DNA from: Veillonella parvula
GTDB taxonomy: Bacteria > Bacillota > Negativicutes > Veillonellales > Veillonellaceae
Assembly: GCA_947096075.1 (NCBI GenBank)
Contig: CAMUQE010000002.1
Location: forward strand, 1-33,558
DNA length: 33,558 nt
Direction of reading: 5' to 3'
The position numbers and the translations under genes are program-made. Positions within the stretch are counted from its first letter, which is position 1; each line of letters opens with the position of its first letter. Positions 8,143 to 16,412 of this stretch are shown here, piece after piece. Below the pieces are notes generated by a model, which worked only from the letters and a program-made list of their open reading frames with translations, made no database searches and had not been told where the DNA came from.

Positions 8143-9057
8143 ATGAATACTGTTCGTGTACAAGTACCTGCCACTAGTGCAAACTGTGGCCCAGGTTTTG
8201 ATTGCTTAGGATTAGCACTAAATCTTTATAATATATTCAGCTTTACACCAGATGAAAATGCTACAGAATATACATATACTTTTGAAGGTTTTGGTGCAGA
8301 TATTTTACGCGCTGAAGATCCTAAAAAGAATCTAATTGGCTTTGCTATGGATCAAGTTTTTGCTACTGCTCAAGAACCAATTCGATATGGTCATATAACT
8401 TCTGAAACCTTGATTCCTCCCTCTCGTGGACTAGGTAGTAGTAGTACGGCTATAGTAGGGGGACTTTTACTGGCGAACGCATTAGTAAAGCATCCACTTT
8501 CAAAAGAAGAGTTACTGGTTATAGCAAATCGTATGGAAGGTCATCCAGATAATGTAGCGCCAGCTATTTACGGAAATTTATGTTGTGCTACAGGTTTAAA
8601 AAATAAGGTACTAAACACGGTCATTTCTATTCCTCCGGAGCTACATTTTGCTGTTGTAGTACCAGAAGTCATGGTATCTACTGAGTATGCTCGTTCTGTG
8701 CTACCAAATCATATTCCATTCAAAGAAGCTGTACAAAATGTAAGTCATGCTTCATTATTTGTAACAAGCTTAATTACGCATCAATTAAGTAATTTATCTG
8801 TTGCCTTAGATGACAACTTGCATGTACCTTATCGTAAGACATTGATTCCTCATTGTGATGAAGTTTTTGAAGCCGCAAAAGTTGCTGGAGCTTACGGTGC
8901 TACTATCAGTGGATCGGGTTCTACTCTAATTGCATATGTTGATAAAGCTCATGTACAAGAGGTAGCAAAGGCTATGGGGGCTGTATTCACAGCAAATGAG
9001 ATTGAAAATAAAATATATTGCTTAGAAGCTGATACAACTGGAGCGTTAATTATATAG
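8143..9057 (+). CDS. thrB: homoserine kinase
   Basis: Phosphorylates homoserine to O-phosphohomoserine, the precursor of threonine. This GHMP kinase of 304 residues shows the N-terminal VPATSANCGPGFDCLG motif, the ATP-binding loop PPSRGLGSSSTA at about 88-99, and the C-terminal ATISGSGSTLIAY motif. GGAAG at 8131-8135, inside the end of hom, serves as ribosome binding site, so translation is likely coupled to hom. Threonine synthase (thrC), which often accompanies these genes, is not present; htpX follows with its own putative promoter. A second GHMP kinase in this window, the pduX product, acts on threonine itself, but the two are clearly different in sequence. Confidence 0.97.
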   Translation: MNTVRVQVPATSANCGPGFDCLGLALNLYNIFSFTPDENATEYTYTFEGFGADILRAEDPKKNLIGFAMDQVFATAQEPIRYGHITSETLIPPSRGLGSSSTAIVGGLLLANALVKHPLSKEELLVIANRMEGHPDNVAPAIYGNLCCATGLKNKVLNTVISIPPELHFAVVVPEVMVSTEYARSVLPNHIPFKEAVQNVSHASLFVTSLITHQLSNLSVALDDNLHVPYRKTLIPHCDEVFEAAKVAGAYGATISGSGSTLIAYVDKAHVQEVAKAMGAVFTANEIENKIYCLEADTTGALII

Positions 9058-9061
9058 TTTA

Positions 9062-9070
9062 TGGTATAAT
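9062..9070 (+). promoter_or_regulatory. extended -10 promoter for htpX
   Basis: TGG followed by a perfect TATAAT (9065-9070) just after thrB stops, 42 bp before the htpX start. No clear -35 box is seen 16-18 bp upstream, which fits an extended -10 promoter. The 10-mer ATGGTATAAT is repeated exactly at the argR promoter. Confidence 0.4.
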
Positions 9071-9112
9071 TATAGTGTTAGGCATAGTCCATAACAATAA
9101 TTGGAGGAAACT

Positions 9113-9985
9113 ATGAACAATATAAAAACAACACTTTTGTTAGCTACGCTAACGGCCATTTTAGTGGTTATTGGTGATATGATTGGCGGCAGAAGCGGTA
9201 TGATTATGATGTTTGTCATATCCATGGGTATGAATTTTATGTCTTATTGGTACAGCGATAAAATCGTTTTAGCCCAATACAATGCTCAACCTGTTACTGC
9301 ACAGTCTAATCCAAAACTATATGCAATGGTAGAGAAATTGACTAAAAATGGTAATTTACCAATGCCAAGGGTTTATATCATTCCCAGTGAAGTACCGAAT
9401 GCATTTGCAACAGGTAGAAATCCTAGTCATGCAGCAGTTGCTGTTACAGAAGGTATCCAACGTCTATTAACTGATGAAGAATTAGAAGGTGTGCTTGCAC
9501 ATGAATTAACACATGTTAAGAATCGAGATACATTGATTAGTACAATTGCAGCTATGATGGCTGGTGCTATTTCTATGATAGCCAATATACTTCAATTCAC
9601 TGCCATATTTGGGCGCTCCGATGATCGAGAAGGCACTAACCCTTTGGCGCTTCTTGGTACGATCATTATTGCACCTATCGCAGCTGGTCTTATTCAGATG
9701 AGTATTTCCCGTACTCGTGAGTTTTTAGCTGATGAGGGAGGCGGAGATATGTGTCGCAACCCATTAGCACTGGCTTCTGCACTTGCAAAAATTGACTACT
9801 ACTCTAAACATGGTGCATTGCCTAATGCAAGTAATGCTACAGCCCATATGTTTATTATTAATCCTATGATGGGAATTGGTGAGAGCTTGAGCAATCTTTT
9901 TAGTACACATCCTCGCACGGAAGAACGTATTCAAAAGTTAAAGAAACAAGCTATGAATCCAAAGTATAAAGAAAAGGCAATATTA
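9113..9985 (+). CDS. htpX: membrane zinc metalloprotease HtpX (M48B)
   Basis: A membrane-bound protease that degrades misfolded or damaged membrane proteins. The start at 9113 has a strong TTGGAGGAA ribosome binding site at 9101-9109; an upstream in-frame ATG at 9101 would be inside that site. The protein is 291 residues in length (stop codon 9986-9988). Two hydrophobic segments at about 7-24 and 27-46 anchor it, and two more lie around 142-166 and 178-196. The zinc site is H130-E131-L-T-H134, with E203 in SRTREFLADE as the probable third ligand. These match the usual HtpX order. It is flanked by thrB and ndk, with no evident functional link to either, and probably has its own promoter. Confidence 0.95.
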
Positions 9986-10010
9986 TAATTAGTATCTACT
10001 GGAGGGTATC

Positions 10011-10418
10011 ATGCAAGAAACATTAGTTTTAATTAAACCAGATGCAGTTAAACGTCAATTAAGTGGTGAAATCCTTAGCCGTTATGAACGTAAAGGCCTT
10101 GTTATTAAAGCATTAAAACTCTTACAAGTACCTCGTGAATTAGCGGAAGAACACTATGCAGAACATAAGGAAAAGCCATTCTTTGGTGAATTAGTTGATT
10201 TTATTACATCAGGCCCAGTTCTTGCTTTTGTGTTAGCTGGTGAGAACGCAATTGTATCCGTACGTGCTTTAAACGGAGCAACAAATCCTGTAGATGCTGC
10301 CCCTGGTAGTATTCGTGGTGACTATGCCCTAACAATGGATGCTAACGTAGTACATGCTTCTGATTCTCCAGAAGCTGCTGCTCGTGAAATTCATCTTTGG
10401 TTCCCTGAATACAAATAA
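10011..10418 (+). CDS. ndk: nucleoside diphosphate kinase
   Basis: Balances nucleotide pools by moving the gamma phosphate from ATP to other (d)NDPs through a phosphohistidine. The protein is 135 residues, at the short end of the family. The active-site histidine is H115 in NVVHASDSPEAA, and the conserved LVLIKPDAV at the N terminus and GSIRGDYA before the active site are present. A CTGGAGGGT ribosome binding site lies just before the ATG, 22 bp after htpX, so the two genes may share a transcript. Confidence 0.97.
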   Translation: MQETLVLIKPDAVKRQLSGEILSRYERKGLVIKALKLLQVPRELAEEHYAEHKEKPFFGELVDFITSGPVLAFVLAGENAIVSVRALNGATNPVDAAPGSIRGDYALTMDANVVHASDSPEAAAREIHLWFPEYK

Positions 10419-10482
10419 TCTCAAGGTTGGGATCATTTAGCTTTTATTTCTACATCCATGTATATCTATAGGAGGTAATCAT

Positions 10483-10998
10483 ATGGCAAGTAGTGTTTAT
10501 ACAAAAACAGGTGATGCTGGTACAACTGGTTTATACACGGGAGAACGTGTACAGAAATCATCTTTACGCGTAGAAGCTTATGGTACAATCGATGAATTAC
10601 AAGCTTTTTTAGGATTGGCTCGCGCTTATGCTGAAAATCCACGTGTTGCTGCTGAATTATACGATATTGAGCGAAACTTATGGACATTAATGGCTGATAT
10701 TGCAAGTTTAAATACTGCTCCGGTAATTACTGAGCAATATGTAAAGCATTTAGAAAAAGTTATTGATCGCTTTGATGCAAAGTTAGAACCTTTATCTAGT
10801 TTTGTCATTCCCGGTGAAAAACAATCTTCTGCTTATTTACATGTAGCTAGAACGATTACTCGACGTGCGGAACGCGCTTTATGGCGAGTATTAGACGCTG
10901 GTGAAAGTGTTCACGAATCTAATTTAAAATACTTAAATCGTCTATCCGACCTTTGCTTTATCTTGTGTCGTGTAGAGGAAGAACTTGGAGCTGAATAA
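10483..10998 (+). CDS. pduO: PduO-type corrinoid adenosyltransferase
   Basis: Transfers the 5'-deoxyadenosyl group from ATP to cob(I)alamin or cob(I)yrinate diamide, giving the adenosylated corrinoid needed for cobamide assembly. The 171-residue, mostly helical protein shows the PduO family signatures: TKTGDAGTTGLYTG at about 7-20 (ATP contact), YGTIDELQAFLG near 32-43, and the C-terminal FVIPGE plus ARTITRRAERALW block with the conserved RRAER arginines. TAGGAGGTAATC precedes the ATG. It heads the cobalamin region but is separated from cobU by one reverse-strand gene and a bidirectional terminator, so it forms its own transcription unit. It is unrelated in sequence to the CobA/BtuR type. Confidence 0.93.
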   Translation: MASSVYTKTGDAGTTGLYTGERVQKSSLRVEAYGTIDELQAFLGLARAYAENPRVAAELYDIERNLWTLMADIASLNTAPVITEQYVKHLEKVIDRFDAKLEPLSSFVIPGEKQSSAYLHVARTITRRAERALWRVLDAGESVHESNLKYLNRLSDLCFILCRVEEELGAE

Positions 10999-11002
10999 AC
11001 AA

Positions 11003-11031
11003 AAAAAGCTATGTATTTTACATAGCTTTTT
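11003..11031. terminator. bidirectional terminator between pduO and the reverse-strand gene
   Basis: A perfect 13-bp inverted repeat (11003-11015 and 11019-11031) with a 3-base loop and A-rich/T-rich ends. It lies between two converging genes, pduO ending at 10998 and the reverse gene ending at 11045, so it can stop transcription from both sides. Confidence 0.85.
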
Positions 11032-11044
11032 GCTCGTTATAGAC

Positions 11045-11380
11045 CTATTGTGAAATTGTTTGGTTTAAAACATCTTGAGGGCTAGGATAGTAAAAGAAGA
11101 TATGAGGAATTTCATAACGGAATTTTTCTCTTAATAAATTGGCTAATGTTGTTTCAAAGTTTATAATTTTATCAGCGCCGAAATCAAAGTCTTCAACTAA
11201 TACTAATAGTTGTGCTTCAACTTGCGGTGCATTTTCAGGTAAAGCTTCTGGTGGTAGAGGAACATTCACTACTACTCGTGCAGTACCAATATATTTACCT
11301 TGTCCGTCATCGATGGCAACACGATATGTATTATCCCATAGCGTAGCCATCATTTTTAGTTTCATATTCATAATTTCCAT
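11045..11380 (-). CDS. hypothetical protein, only reverse-strand gene in the window
   Basis: I do not recognise this 111-residue protein. The reading frame is supported by AAAGGAGC 7 bp before the ATG at 11380, a terminator directly after its stop, and opposite-strand position between convergent and divergent neighbours. The N terminus has several methionines (1, 4, 6, 10, 11); the first is favoured by the ribosome binding site spacing. No signal peptide or membrane segment is evident. The middle is proline- and acid-rich (VPLPPEALPENAP), followed by a segment that looks alpha/beta (QLLVLVEDFDFGADKIINFETTLANLL) and an aromatic C-terminal stretch (IPHIFFYYPSP). It sits inside the cobalamin region, but nothing in the protein itself points to corrinoids. 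Confidence 0.75.
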   Translation of the reverse strand: MEIMNMKLKMMATLWDNTYRVAIDDGQGKYIGTARVVVNVPLPPEALPENAPQVEAQLLVLVEDFDFGADKIINFETTLANLLREKFRYEIPHIFFYYPSPQDVLNQTISQ

Positions 11381-11443
11381 AGTATCGCTCCTTTGTTATA
11401 CTTATAATGATACTGAAATTATAAATTCTTGTATAGGTGCATT

Positions 11444-12022
11444 ATGAAATCACAAATTATATTGTGTTCCGGTGGGGCACGCAGTGGAAAAAGTGAATTT
11501 GCTGAACGTTTAGCATTGGCTACAAAGGGGCCAAAAGCTTATGTAGCTACGGGCCAAGCTTTTGATGAGGAAATGGTGGATCGCATCAAAAAACATCAAG
11601 AGCGACGAGGAAAAATATGGAATAATTTTGAAGTACCTTTACATTTAGCTGATGAATGGGAAAATATCAGTCAATCAGCAGATGTAATTCTTATAGATTG
11701 TTTAACCATGTTCACTACCAATCACATGATGGCTTATGGCTCCATTCGTGGTCAAGAAGATGCTAATAGATTAGAACAGACAATACTTTCAGAATTAGAC
11801 ACTTTATTAGACTCGATACAATCATGTGAAGGTAAAACAGTTATATTTGTGACCAATGAAATTGGGTTAGGTATTGTGCCGGATAATAAACTGGCTAGAT
11901 ATTTTAGAGATATTGCTGGTCGTGTGAATCGAGCAGTAGCTTCTGTTGCAGATAAACTCTATTTAACAATTAGTGGTGTTACCATTGAATTGAAATCACA
12001 GGAGGTTCATATAAATGGCTAA
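11444..12022 (+). CDS. cobU: adenosylcobinamide kinase / adenosylcobinamide-phosphate guanylyltransferase
   Basis: Bifunctional enzyme that phosphorylates adenosylcobinamide and then attaches GMP, giving adenosylcobinamide-GDP. The 192-residue protein has the Walker A motif GGARSGKS (10-17) and H51 in HQERRGKIW, equivalent to the histidine guanylylated in Salmonella CobU. The ATG at 11444 is preferred over an in-frame TTG at 11429 because TAGGTG is suitably placed before it. The 63-bp spacer to the divergent gene is very AT-rich and has TATAAT on each strand (+ at 11403-11408, - at 11418-11423), but no convincing -35. It overlaps cobQ by 8 bp and starts the cobU-cobQ-cbiB-cobS run. Confidence 0.95.
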   Translation: MKSQIILCSGGARSGKSEFAERLALATKGPKAYVATGQAFDEEMVDRIKKHQERRGKIWNNFEVPLHLADEWENISQSADVILIDCLTMFTTNHMMAYGSIRGQEDANRLEQTILSELDTLLDSIQSCEGKTVIFVTNEIGLGIVPDNKLARYFRDIAGRVNRAVASVADKLYLTISGVTIELKSQEVHING

Positions 12023-13532
12023 GAAAATCATGTTTCAAGGAACGAGTTCTAATGTAGGTAAAAGTATTCTTTGTACTGCATTATGCCGTATTTTTTATAG
12101 AAAAGGTTTTAAGACCGTTCCTTTTAAAGCACAAAATATGGCCCTCAATTCTTATGTGACAAAATGGGGCGATGAAATTGGCCGTGCTCAAGTCGCTCAA
12201 GCCGAAGCCGCTGGTATTGATCCAATTGTTCAAATGAATCCTGTGTTATTAAAACCTACAGGAAATCAATCGTCTCAAGTTGTATTGATGGGGAAACCTG
12301 TTGGCGTATATAGTGCCAAAGAATATCATACAAAATATTCACTAACCGCTTTAGATAAGGTTAAAGAATCTATTGATTTCTTAGACTCAAATTTTGATAT
12401 GATGGTTATCGAAGGTGCCGGTAGTCCTGCAGAAGTTAACTTAAAAGCAAATGATATTGTAAATATGCGTATTGCCAAGATGACTCAAGCTCCAGTTTTT
12501 CTCATTGCAGATATTGACCGAGGTGGTGCTATTGCGTCCATTGTTGGTACCTTAGAATTATTAGAACCAGAAGAACGCGATCTTATTAAAGGTATCGTTA
12601 TCAATAAATTCCGTGGTGATATCAAACTATTAGAACCAGCTCTTACATTTATTGAAGAAAAAACAGGTAAAAAAGTGGTAGGTGTTATTCCTGCCATTGA
12701 GAACCTCGATATTGATGAAGAAGATTCTGTTGCATTAGAGAACAAACGCAATAGTGGTACTAAAGATATTCAGGTCGTAGTTATGCAAACACCTAAAATC
12801 TCTAATTTTACAGACTTTGATGCACTTAATTATGAGCCAGATGTATCTGTCCGTTTTGTAGGCCCTGGAGATGTTATCGGTACGCCAGATTTAATTATAT
12901 TACCTGGTTCTAAAAATACATTGGCTGACTTAACATATTTACGTGATACAGGCTTTGCTGATGAAATAAAAAAATTGGCTGCTCAAGGTACACCTGTTAT
13001 CGGTGTTTGTGGCGGTAACCAAATGTTAGGTAAAACTATTTATGATCCGCATCATATGGAAGGTGATATCGAGGAAATTGAAGGACTTGGCCTTGTTGAA
13101 TCCTCCACGACTATGAAGGCTCAAAAAACTACCCATCAAGTACAATTCAATGTATCTAATTTACAGTTTTTAAATGGTACTTTCAGGGGTGAAAAATTAG
13201 TAGGCTATGAAATTCATATGGGGGATACTACGCCACTAGCAGATTCGGTGTCTCGTTGCTTTACAATTACAAGTCGCAGTGAAGAGGCTGTCAATGTTAT
13301 TGATGGTTTTATTGATGGTAATCATCAAGTAATGGGTACATATATTCACGGTGTATTTGATAATGACGAGTTTAGACGTTTTATTATCAATCAATTACGT
13401 GAACGCAAGGGATTACAACCATTAGATGTAGTATTCCATTATTTTGACCATAAAAATGCGGCATATAATCGCTTAGCTGATATTGTGGAGGAACATCTAG
13501 ATATGGATTATATTATGTCTACCTTGGGATAG
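12015..13532 (+). CDS. cobQ: cobyric acid synthase, glutamine-hydrolysing
   Basis: Amidates the b, d, e and g carboxylates of adenosylcobyrinic a,c-diamide using glutamine and ATP, giving adenosylcobyric acid. The 505-residue protein has an N-terminal dethiobiotin-synthetase-like ATPase (GTSSNVGKS at about 9-17) and a C-terminal glutamine amidotransferase domain. The nucleophile is C332 in GVCGGNQMLG, with H445 in TYIHGVFDND. FQGTSSNVGKS and KAQNMALNSYVT are hallmark CobQ/CbiP segments that separate it from CbiA. A GGAGGT ribosome binding site inside the end of cobU gives coupled translation. cbiB follows after 12 bp. Acts in the cytoplasm. Confidence 0.96.
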   Translation: MAKKIMFQGTSSNVGKSILCTALCRIFYRKGFKTVPFKAQNMALNSYVTKWGDEIGRAQVAQAEAAGIDPIVQMNPVLLKPTGNQSSQVVLMGKPVGVYSAKEYHTKYSLTALDKVKESIDFLDSNFDMMVIEGAGSPAEVNLKANDIVNMRIAKMTQAPVFLIADIDRGGAIASIVGTLELLEPEERDLIKGIVINKFRGDIKLLEPALTFIEEKTGKKVVGVIPAIENLDIDEEDSVALENKRNSGTKDIQVVVMQTPKISNFTDFDALNYEPDVSVRFVGPGDVIGTPDLIILPGSKNTLADLTYLRDTGFADEIKKLAAQGTPVIGVCGGNQMLGKTIYDPHHMEGDIEEIEGLGLVESSTTMKAQKTTHQVQFNVSNLQFLNGTFRGEKLVGYEIHMGDTTPLADSVSRCFTITSRSEEAVNVIDGFIDGNHQVMGTYIHGVFDNDEFRRFIINQLRERKGLQPLDVVFHYFDHKNAAYNRLADIVEEHLDMDYIMSTLG

Positions 13533-13544
13533 TAGAGGAGATAT

Positions 13545-14537
13545 ATGGAACATTTAGCAATTTTTCACTGGTTTTCAAAGTATAACTTTGTGTGCATACC
13601 AGTTTTAGCATTTTTATTGGATTTAATTATTGGAGATCCCAATAGTAAATATCATCCAGTGGCCATTATTGGACGTATAATATCTTTTTTTGAAGCCGTT
13701 CTTTATAAAGACACTGATAATGATACGAAGAAATTGTGGTACGGTGGTATTGCAGTAGGTTTAATTCTTATATCGGTATATATCATAGTATCTTTATTGT
13801 TATGGCTAGGTGGAGTAGTAGACGAATGGGTATACTATGCTTTCGAAGTAGTGATCCTCTACATTGCCATTTCTCCACGTTCATTGGCTGGCGCAGGTTT
13901 TACCATTAGTCAGTTAATAAAACAAGGTAATATTGTAGATGCTCGCAAACGTTTATCATGGATTGTGGGACGAGATACGGAAGACTTAGATGAAAGCGAA
14001 ATCACTCGGGCTACAGTAGAAACGATTGCGGAAAATACGGTAGATGGTATTATTGCACCTTTTTTCTTTTTTATTATCGGTGGCCCTATGGGGGCTATTC
14101 TTTATAGAACTGCTAATACTATGGATTCTATGTTAGGCTATAAGAATCAAAAGTACTTGTACTTTGGTCGCGTAGCTGCACGCTTTGATGACATATTAAA
14201 TTGGATTCCTGCCCGAATTACCTTTGTATTATTTGTAATTTCTGCATTCTTTTTACGCTTTGATGCTAAAAAGGCAATAGAAATCGGTTTACGTGATGCA
14301 AAAAAACATCCTAGTCCTAATGGGGGGTATGCAGAAGCACCTGTGGCAGGGGCCTTACATATCCGTTTAGGTGGTTACAATCAGTATTTCAAAAAAATGA
14401 CCTTCCGTGAATATATGGGCGATCCTATTGAAAAGCTAAACCGTAACCATATTACTCGAACAATTTATATGATGTATGTTACGACTATACTAATGGTTAT
14501 CATTAGTACAGTCATTACCTATGGGATGAATGTATAA
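13545..14537 (+). CDS. cbiB: adenosylcobinamide-phosphate synthase CbiB
   Basis: Joins adenosylcobyric acid to aminopropanol phosphate (or ethanolamine phosphate) to make adenosylcobinamide phosphate. The 330-residue integral membrane protein has hydrophobic segments near residues 14-27, 65-85, 92-112, 165-185, 220-236 and 308-326. Typical CbiB motifs are DLIIGDPNSKYHPVAIIG, ETIAENTVDGIIAP (about 160-173), YRTANTMDSMLGYKN and HPSPNGGYAEAPVAGAL. The last gene base overlaps the cobS start (TAATG), so the two are coupled. Its co-substrate would come from the pduX and cobD products encoded just downstream. Confidence 0.95.
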   Translation: MEHLAIFHWFSKYNFVCIPVLAFLLDLIIGDPNSKYHPVAIIGRIISFFEAVLYKDTDNDTKKLWYGGIAVGLILISVYIIVSLLLWLGGVVDEWVYYAFEVVILYIAISPRSLAGAGFTISQLIKQGNIVDARKRLSWIVGRDTEDLDESEITRATVETIAENTVDGIIAPFFFFIIGGPMGAILYRTANTMDSMLGYKNQKYLYFGRVAARFDDILNWIPARITFVLFVISAFFLRFDAKKAIEIGLRDAKKHPSPNGGYAEAPVAGALHIRLGGYNQYFKKMTFREYMGDPIEKLNRNHITRTIYMMYVTTILMVIISTVITYGMNV

Positions 14538-15430
14538 TGACACCTTTTTTTATAGCACTACAATTTTTAACGCGTTTAAAAATTGTAAATCAAACTGAAT
14601 GGTCTGTAGAGGACTTTGGTAAATCTGTTGTAGCCTTTCCTTATGTGGGCCTTATTATTGGTCTCATATTAGCTATATTATATGGCGTATTATCGCCATT
14701 TATTCCGATTATGCCATTGATGTTAATTATCGTTGTGGCTGAGTTTTTAATAACTGGTGGCCTTCATGCTGATGGTTTGATGGATACAAGCGATGGTTTG
14801 TTTTCCGGCCGTGAAAGAGAACGTAAACTAGAAATCATGAAAGATAGTCGTATAGGCTCCTTTGGAGTTGTTGCTTTTGTATTTGTTACACTTTTGAAAT
14901 GGCAATTATTAGCTTCGATTCCATCGGCTGAATTTATACCTATGGCACTCATTATGATGCCTTTAATGAGCCGTTGGTCTATGGTTTTTAGTATTCGATC
15001 CTATCCATATGCTAGAGAACAGGGGATGGGGGCAGCATTTGCTAATTTAGCACCTAAACATGTTATTACTTATAACACCATATCTACGTTCTTTATGCCT
15101 ATTCTATTACTATTAATCGGTTTAGTATTATATACACTTTTATATGGTGCTTATGCAATTTTTTCAGCACCTGATGTAGGGTATTTAGTAGGATTAGGTG
15201 TGTTAGTATATGCTACTATAGGTATTTTCCAAATCAATATTGTTAGCATGATTATTACGTATATTATTAACCGATTATTAAACCGCTATATTGTAAAAGC
15301 GTTAGGTGGCACTACTGGTGATACATATGGATTTGTTGTGGAAGTAACTGAAGTATTATTGATATTGGTATATAGCATAATTGTATCTATACTATCAGCT
15401 ACGGTAGTTAATAATCCAACTATGTTCTAA
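14537..15430 (+). CDS. cobS: adenosylcobinamide-GDP ribazoletransferase (cobalamin synthase)
   Basis: Condenses adenosylcobinamide-GDP with the alpha-ribazole-type nucleotide, the last ring-assembly step, at the cytoplasmic membrane. The 297-residue protein is strongly hydrophobic and carries the acidic CobS signature GGLHADGLMDTSDGLFSG (about 74-91), the presumed magnesium site, followed by KDSRIGSFG. The C-terminal LGGTTGDTYGFVVEVTE block is also typical. Length is slightly above that of many CobS proteins (about 250) because of a longer hydrophobic stretch around residues 190-240. Translation is coupled to cbiB by a 1-base overlap. After this gene there is a 73-bp gap before pduX. Confidence 0.94.
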   Translation: MTPFFIALQFLTRLKIVNQTEWSVEDFGKSVVAFPYVGLIIGLILAILYGVLSPFIPIMPLMLIIVVAEFLITGGLHADGLMDTSDGLFSGRERERKLEIMKDSRIGSFGVVAFVFVTLLKWQLLASIPSAEFIPMALIMMPLMSRWSMVFSIRSYPYAREQGMGAAFANLAPKHVITYNTISTFFMPILLLLIGLVLYTLLYGAYAIFSAPDVGYLVGLGVLVYATIGIFQINIVSMIITYIINRLLNRYIVKALGGTTGDTYGFVVEVTEVLLILVYSIIVSILSATVVNNPTMF

Positions 15431-15503
15431 CTCTAAATTTTTGATTTTCAAAGTTTTAATATTTTTAGAACGTATACTTTATTTGATGTGAAAGGAGTTT
15501 AAT

Positions 15504-16388
15504 GTGACCTATTATGTAAGAGCCCCAGGTACATGTGGGGAATTTCTACAAGGTTCTATTGATGGTCAGTCATTTTTAGTGACATGTCCAATTAATCGAT
15601 ACTCCTATGCATTGAGTAATGTAATACAACCTTTTTCTAAAGAATTTTGTGCACTTCAACCAAAGTCTGCACAAGCTCGTAAATTAGTACAAGAGTTGGT
15701 CCAACAAAAAAATAAAAATCAAATTTGCCCGCCTGTGTATGTAAGATCTGATATTCTACAAGGAAAAGGCATGGCTTCAAGTTCGGCAGATATTTCTGTA
15801 ACAGCTATGGCTACAGCTTTGGCCATGGACTATGATTTATCATTAAAAGAACTTGAGCAAATTTGTCTATCTGTAGAGCCTACAGATGCCTCTTTTTATC
15901 AAGGTGTAACTCAGTTTGATTATATTAAAGGGACTATCTCTAAGCCATTAGGTATGTGCCCACCTTTAAAAATCCTCGTTTTTGACGAAGGCGGTAGCAT
16001 TGATACAGTTAGCTTTAATAAACAAGCAGATTTACAAAATAAAATTTTAGAAAAAGAATCTATTATACAAGAATCCTTTGATTTGTTTAAACAGGGGCTT
16101 ACAACGCATGATATAAAGCTTATTGGCCAAGCTGCTACATTGAGTGCCTTTGGCAATCAGCGTATTTTATATAAACCTAATTTATATGACTTTCACGATG
16201 TAGGTAATTCTTATAATAGTGTAGGAACAATCATCGCTCATAGCGGAACCATTATGGGACTATTATTCCCCGTTGATTATGGTTGTATTAATGATTGTAA
16301 GAATGAGATTTTGCGTAAGTTGCCACAATTATCCTATGTAGATACGGTTGAAACTACGAATGAAGGATTAACTTATATCAAACGATAA
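15504..16388 (+). CDS. pduX: L-threonine kinase PduX (GHMP family)
   Basis: Phosphorylates L-threonine to threonine phosphate, which CobD then decarboxylates. The 294-residue protein has the PduX start APGTCGEFLQG (about 7-17) with substrate-binding PINRYSYA, and the GHMP ATP loop GKGMASSSADIS at about 87-98. PTDASFYQG at about 130-138 is another family block. The start is GTG at 15504, with AAAGGAG 6 bp upstream. An ATG two bases earlier (15502) is immediately followed by TGA, so an overlapping start-stop pair sits on the initiation site. Position directly before cobD supports the threonine rather than homoserine assignment. Confidence 0.88.
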   Translation: MTYYVRAPGTCGEFLQGSIDGQSFLVTCPINRYSYALSNVIQPFSKEFCALQPKSAQARKLVQELVQQKNKNQICPPVYVRSDILQGKGMASSSADISVTAMATALAMDYDLSLKELEQICLSVEPTDASFYQGVTQFDYIKGTISKPLGMCPPLKILVFDEGGSIDTVSFNKQADLQNKILEKESIIQESFDLFKQGLTTHDIKLIGQAATLSAFGNQRILYKPNLYDFHDVGNSYNSVGTIIAHSGTIMGLLFPVDYGCINDCKNEILRKLPQLSYVDTVETTNEGLTYIKR

Positions 16389-16412
16389 AGTATTTCATAG
16401 AAAGAGAATAGT

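Noticed and set aside
10466..10705. Reverse-strand open frame of 79 codons across the pduO start
   Set aside because: It is antisense to the strongly supported pduO gene, has no ribosome binding site and an implausible composition rich in H, Y and Q.
11381..11414. AGTATC/GATACT inverted repeat between the divergent genes
   Set aside because: Six-base arms 22 bp apart in AT-rich DNA are expected by chance, and one arm overlaps the ribosome binding site region of the reverse gene.
10419..11443. Cobalamin riboswitch near pduO or cobU
   Set aside because: The gaps of 64 and 63 bp are too short for the roughly 200-base element and no B12-box-like sequence is seen.
15431..15503. Possible promoter or terminator between cobS and pduX
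   Set aside because: TTGATT (15441) and TATACT (15473) are 26 bp apart, too far for a promoter, and no stable hairpin with a T run was found.
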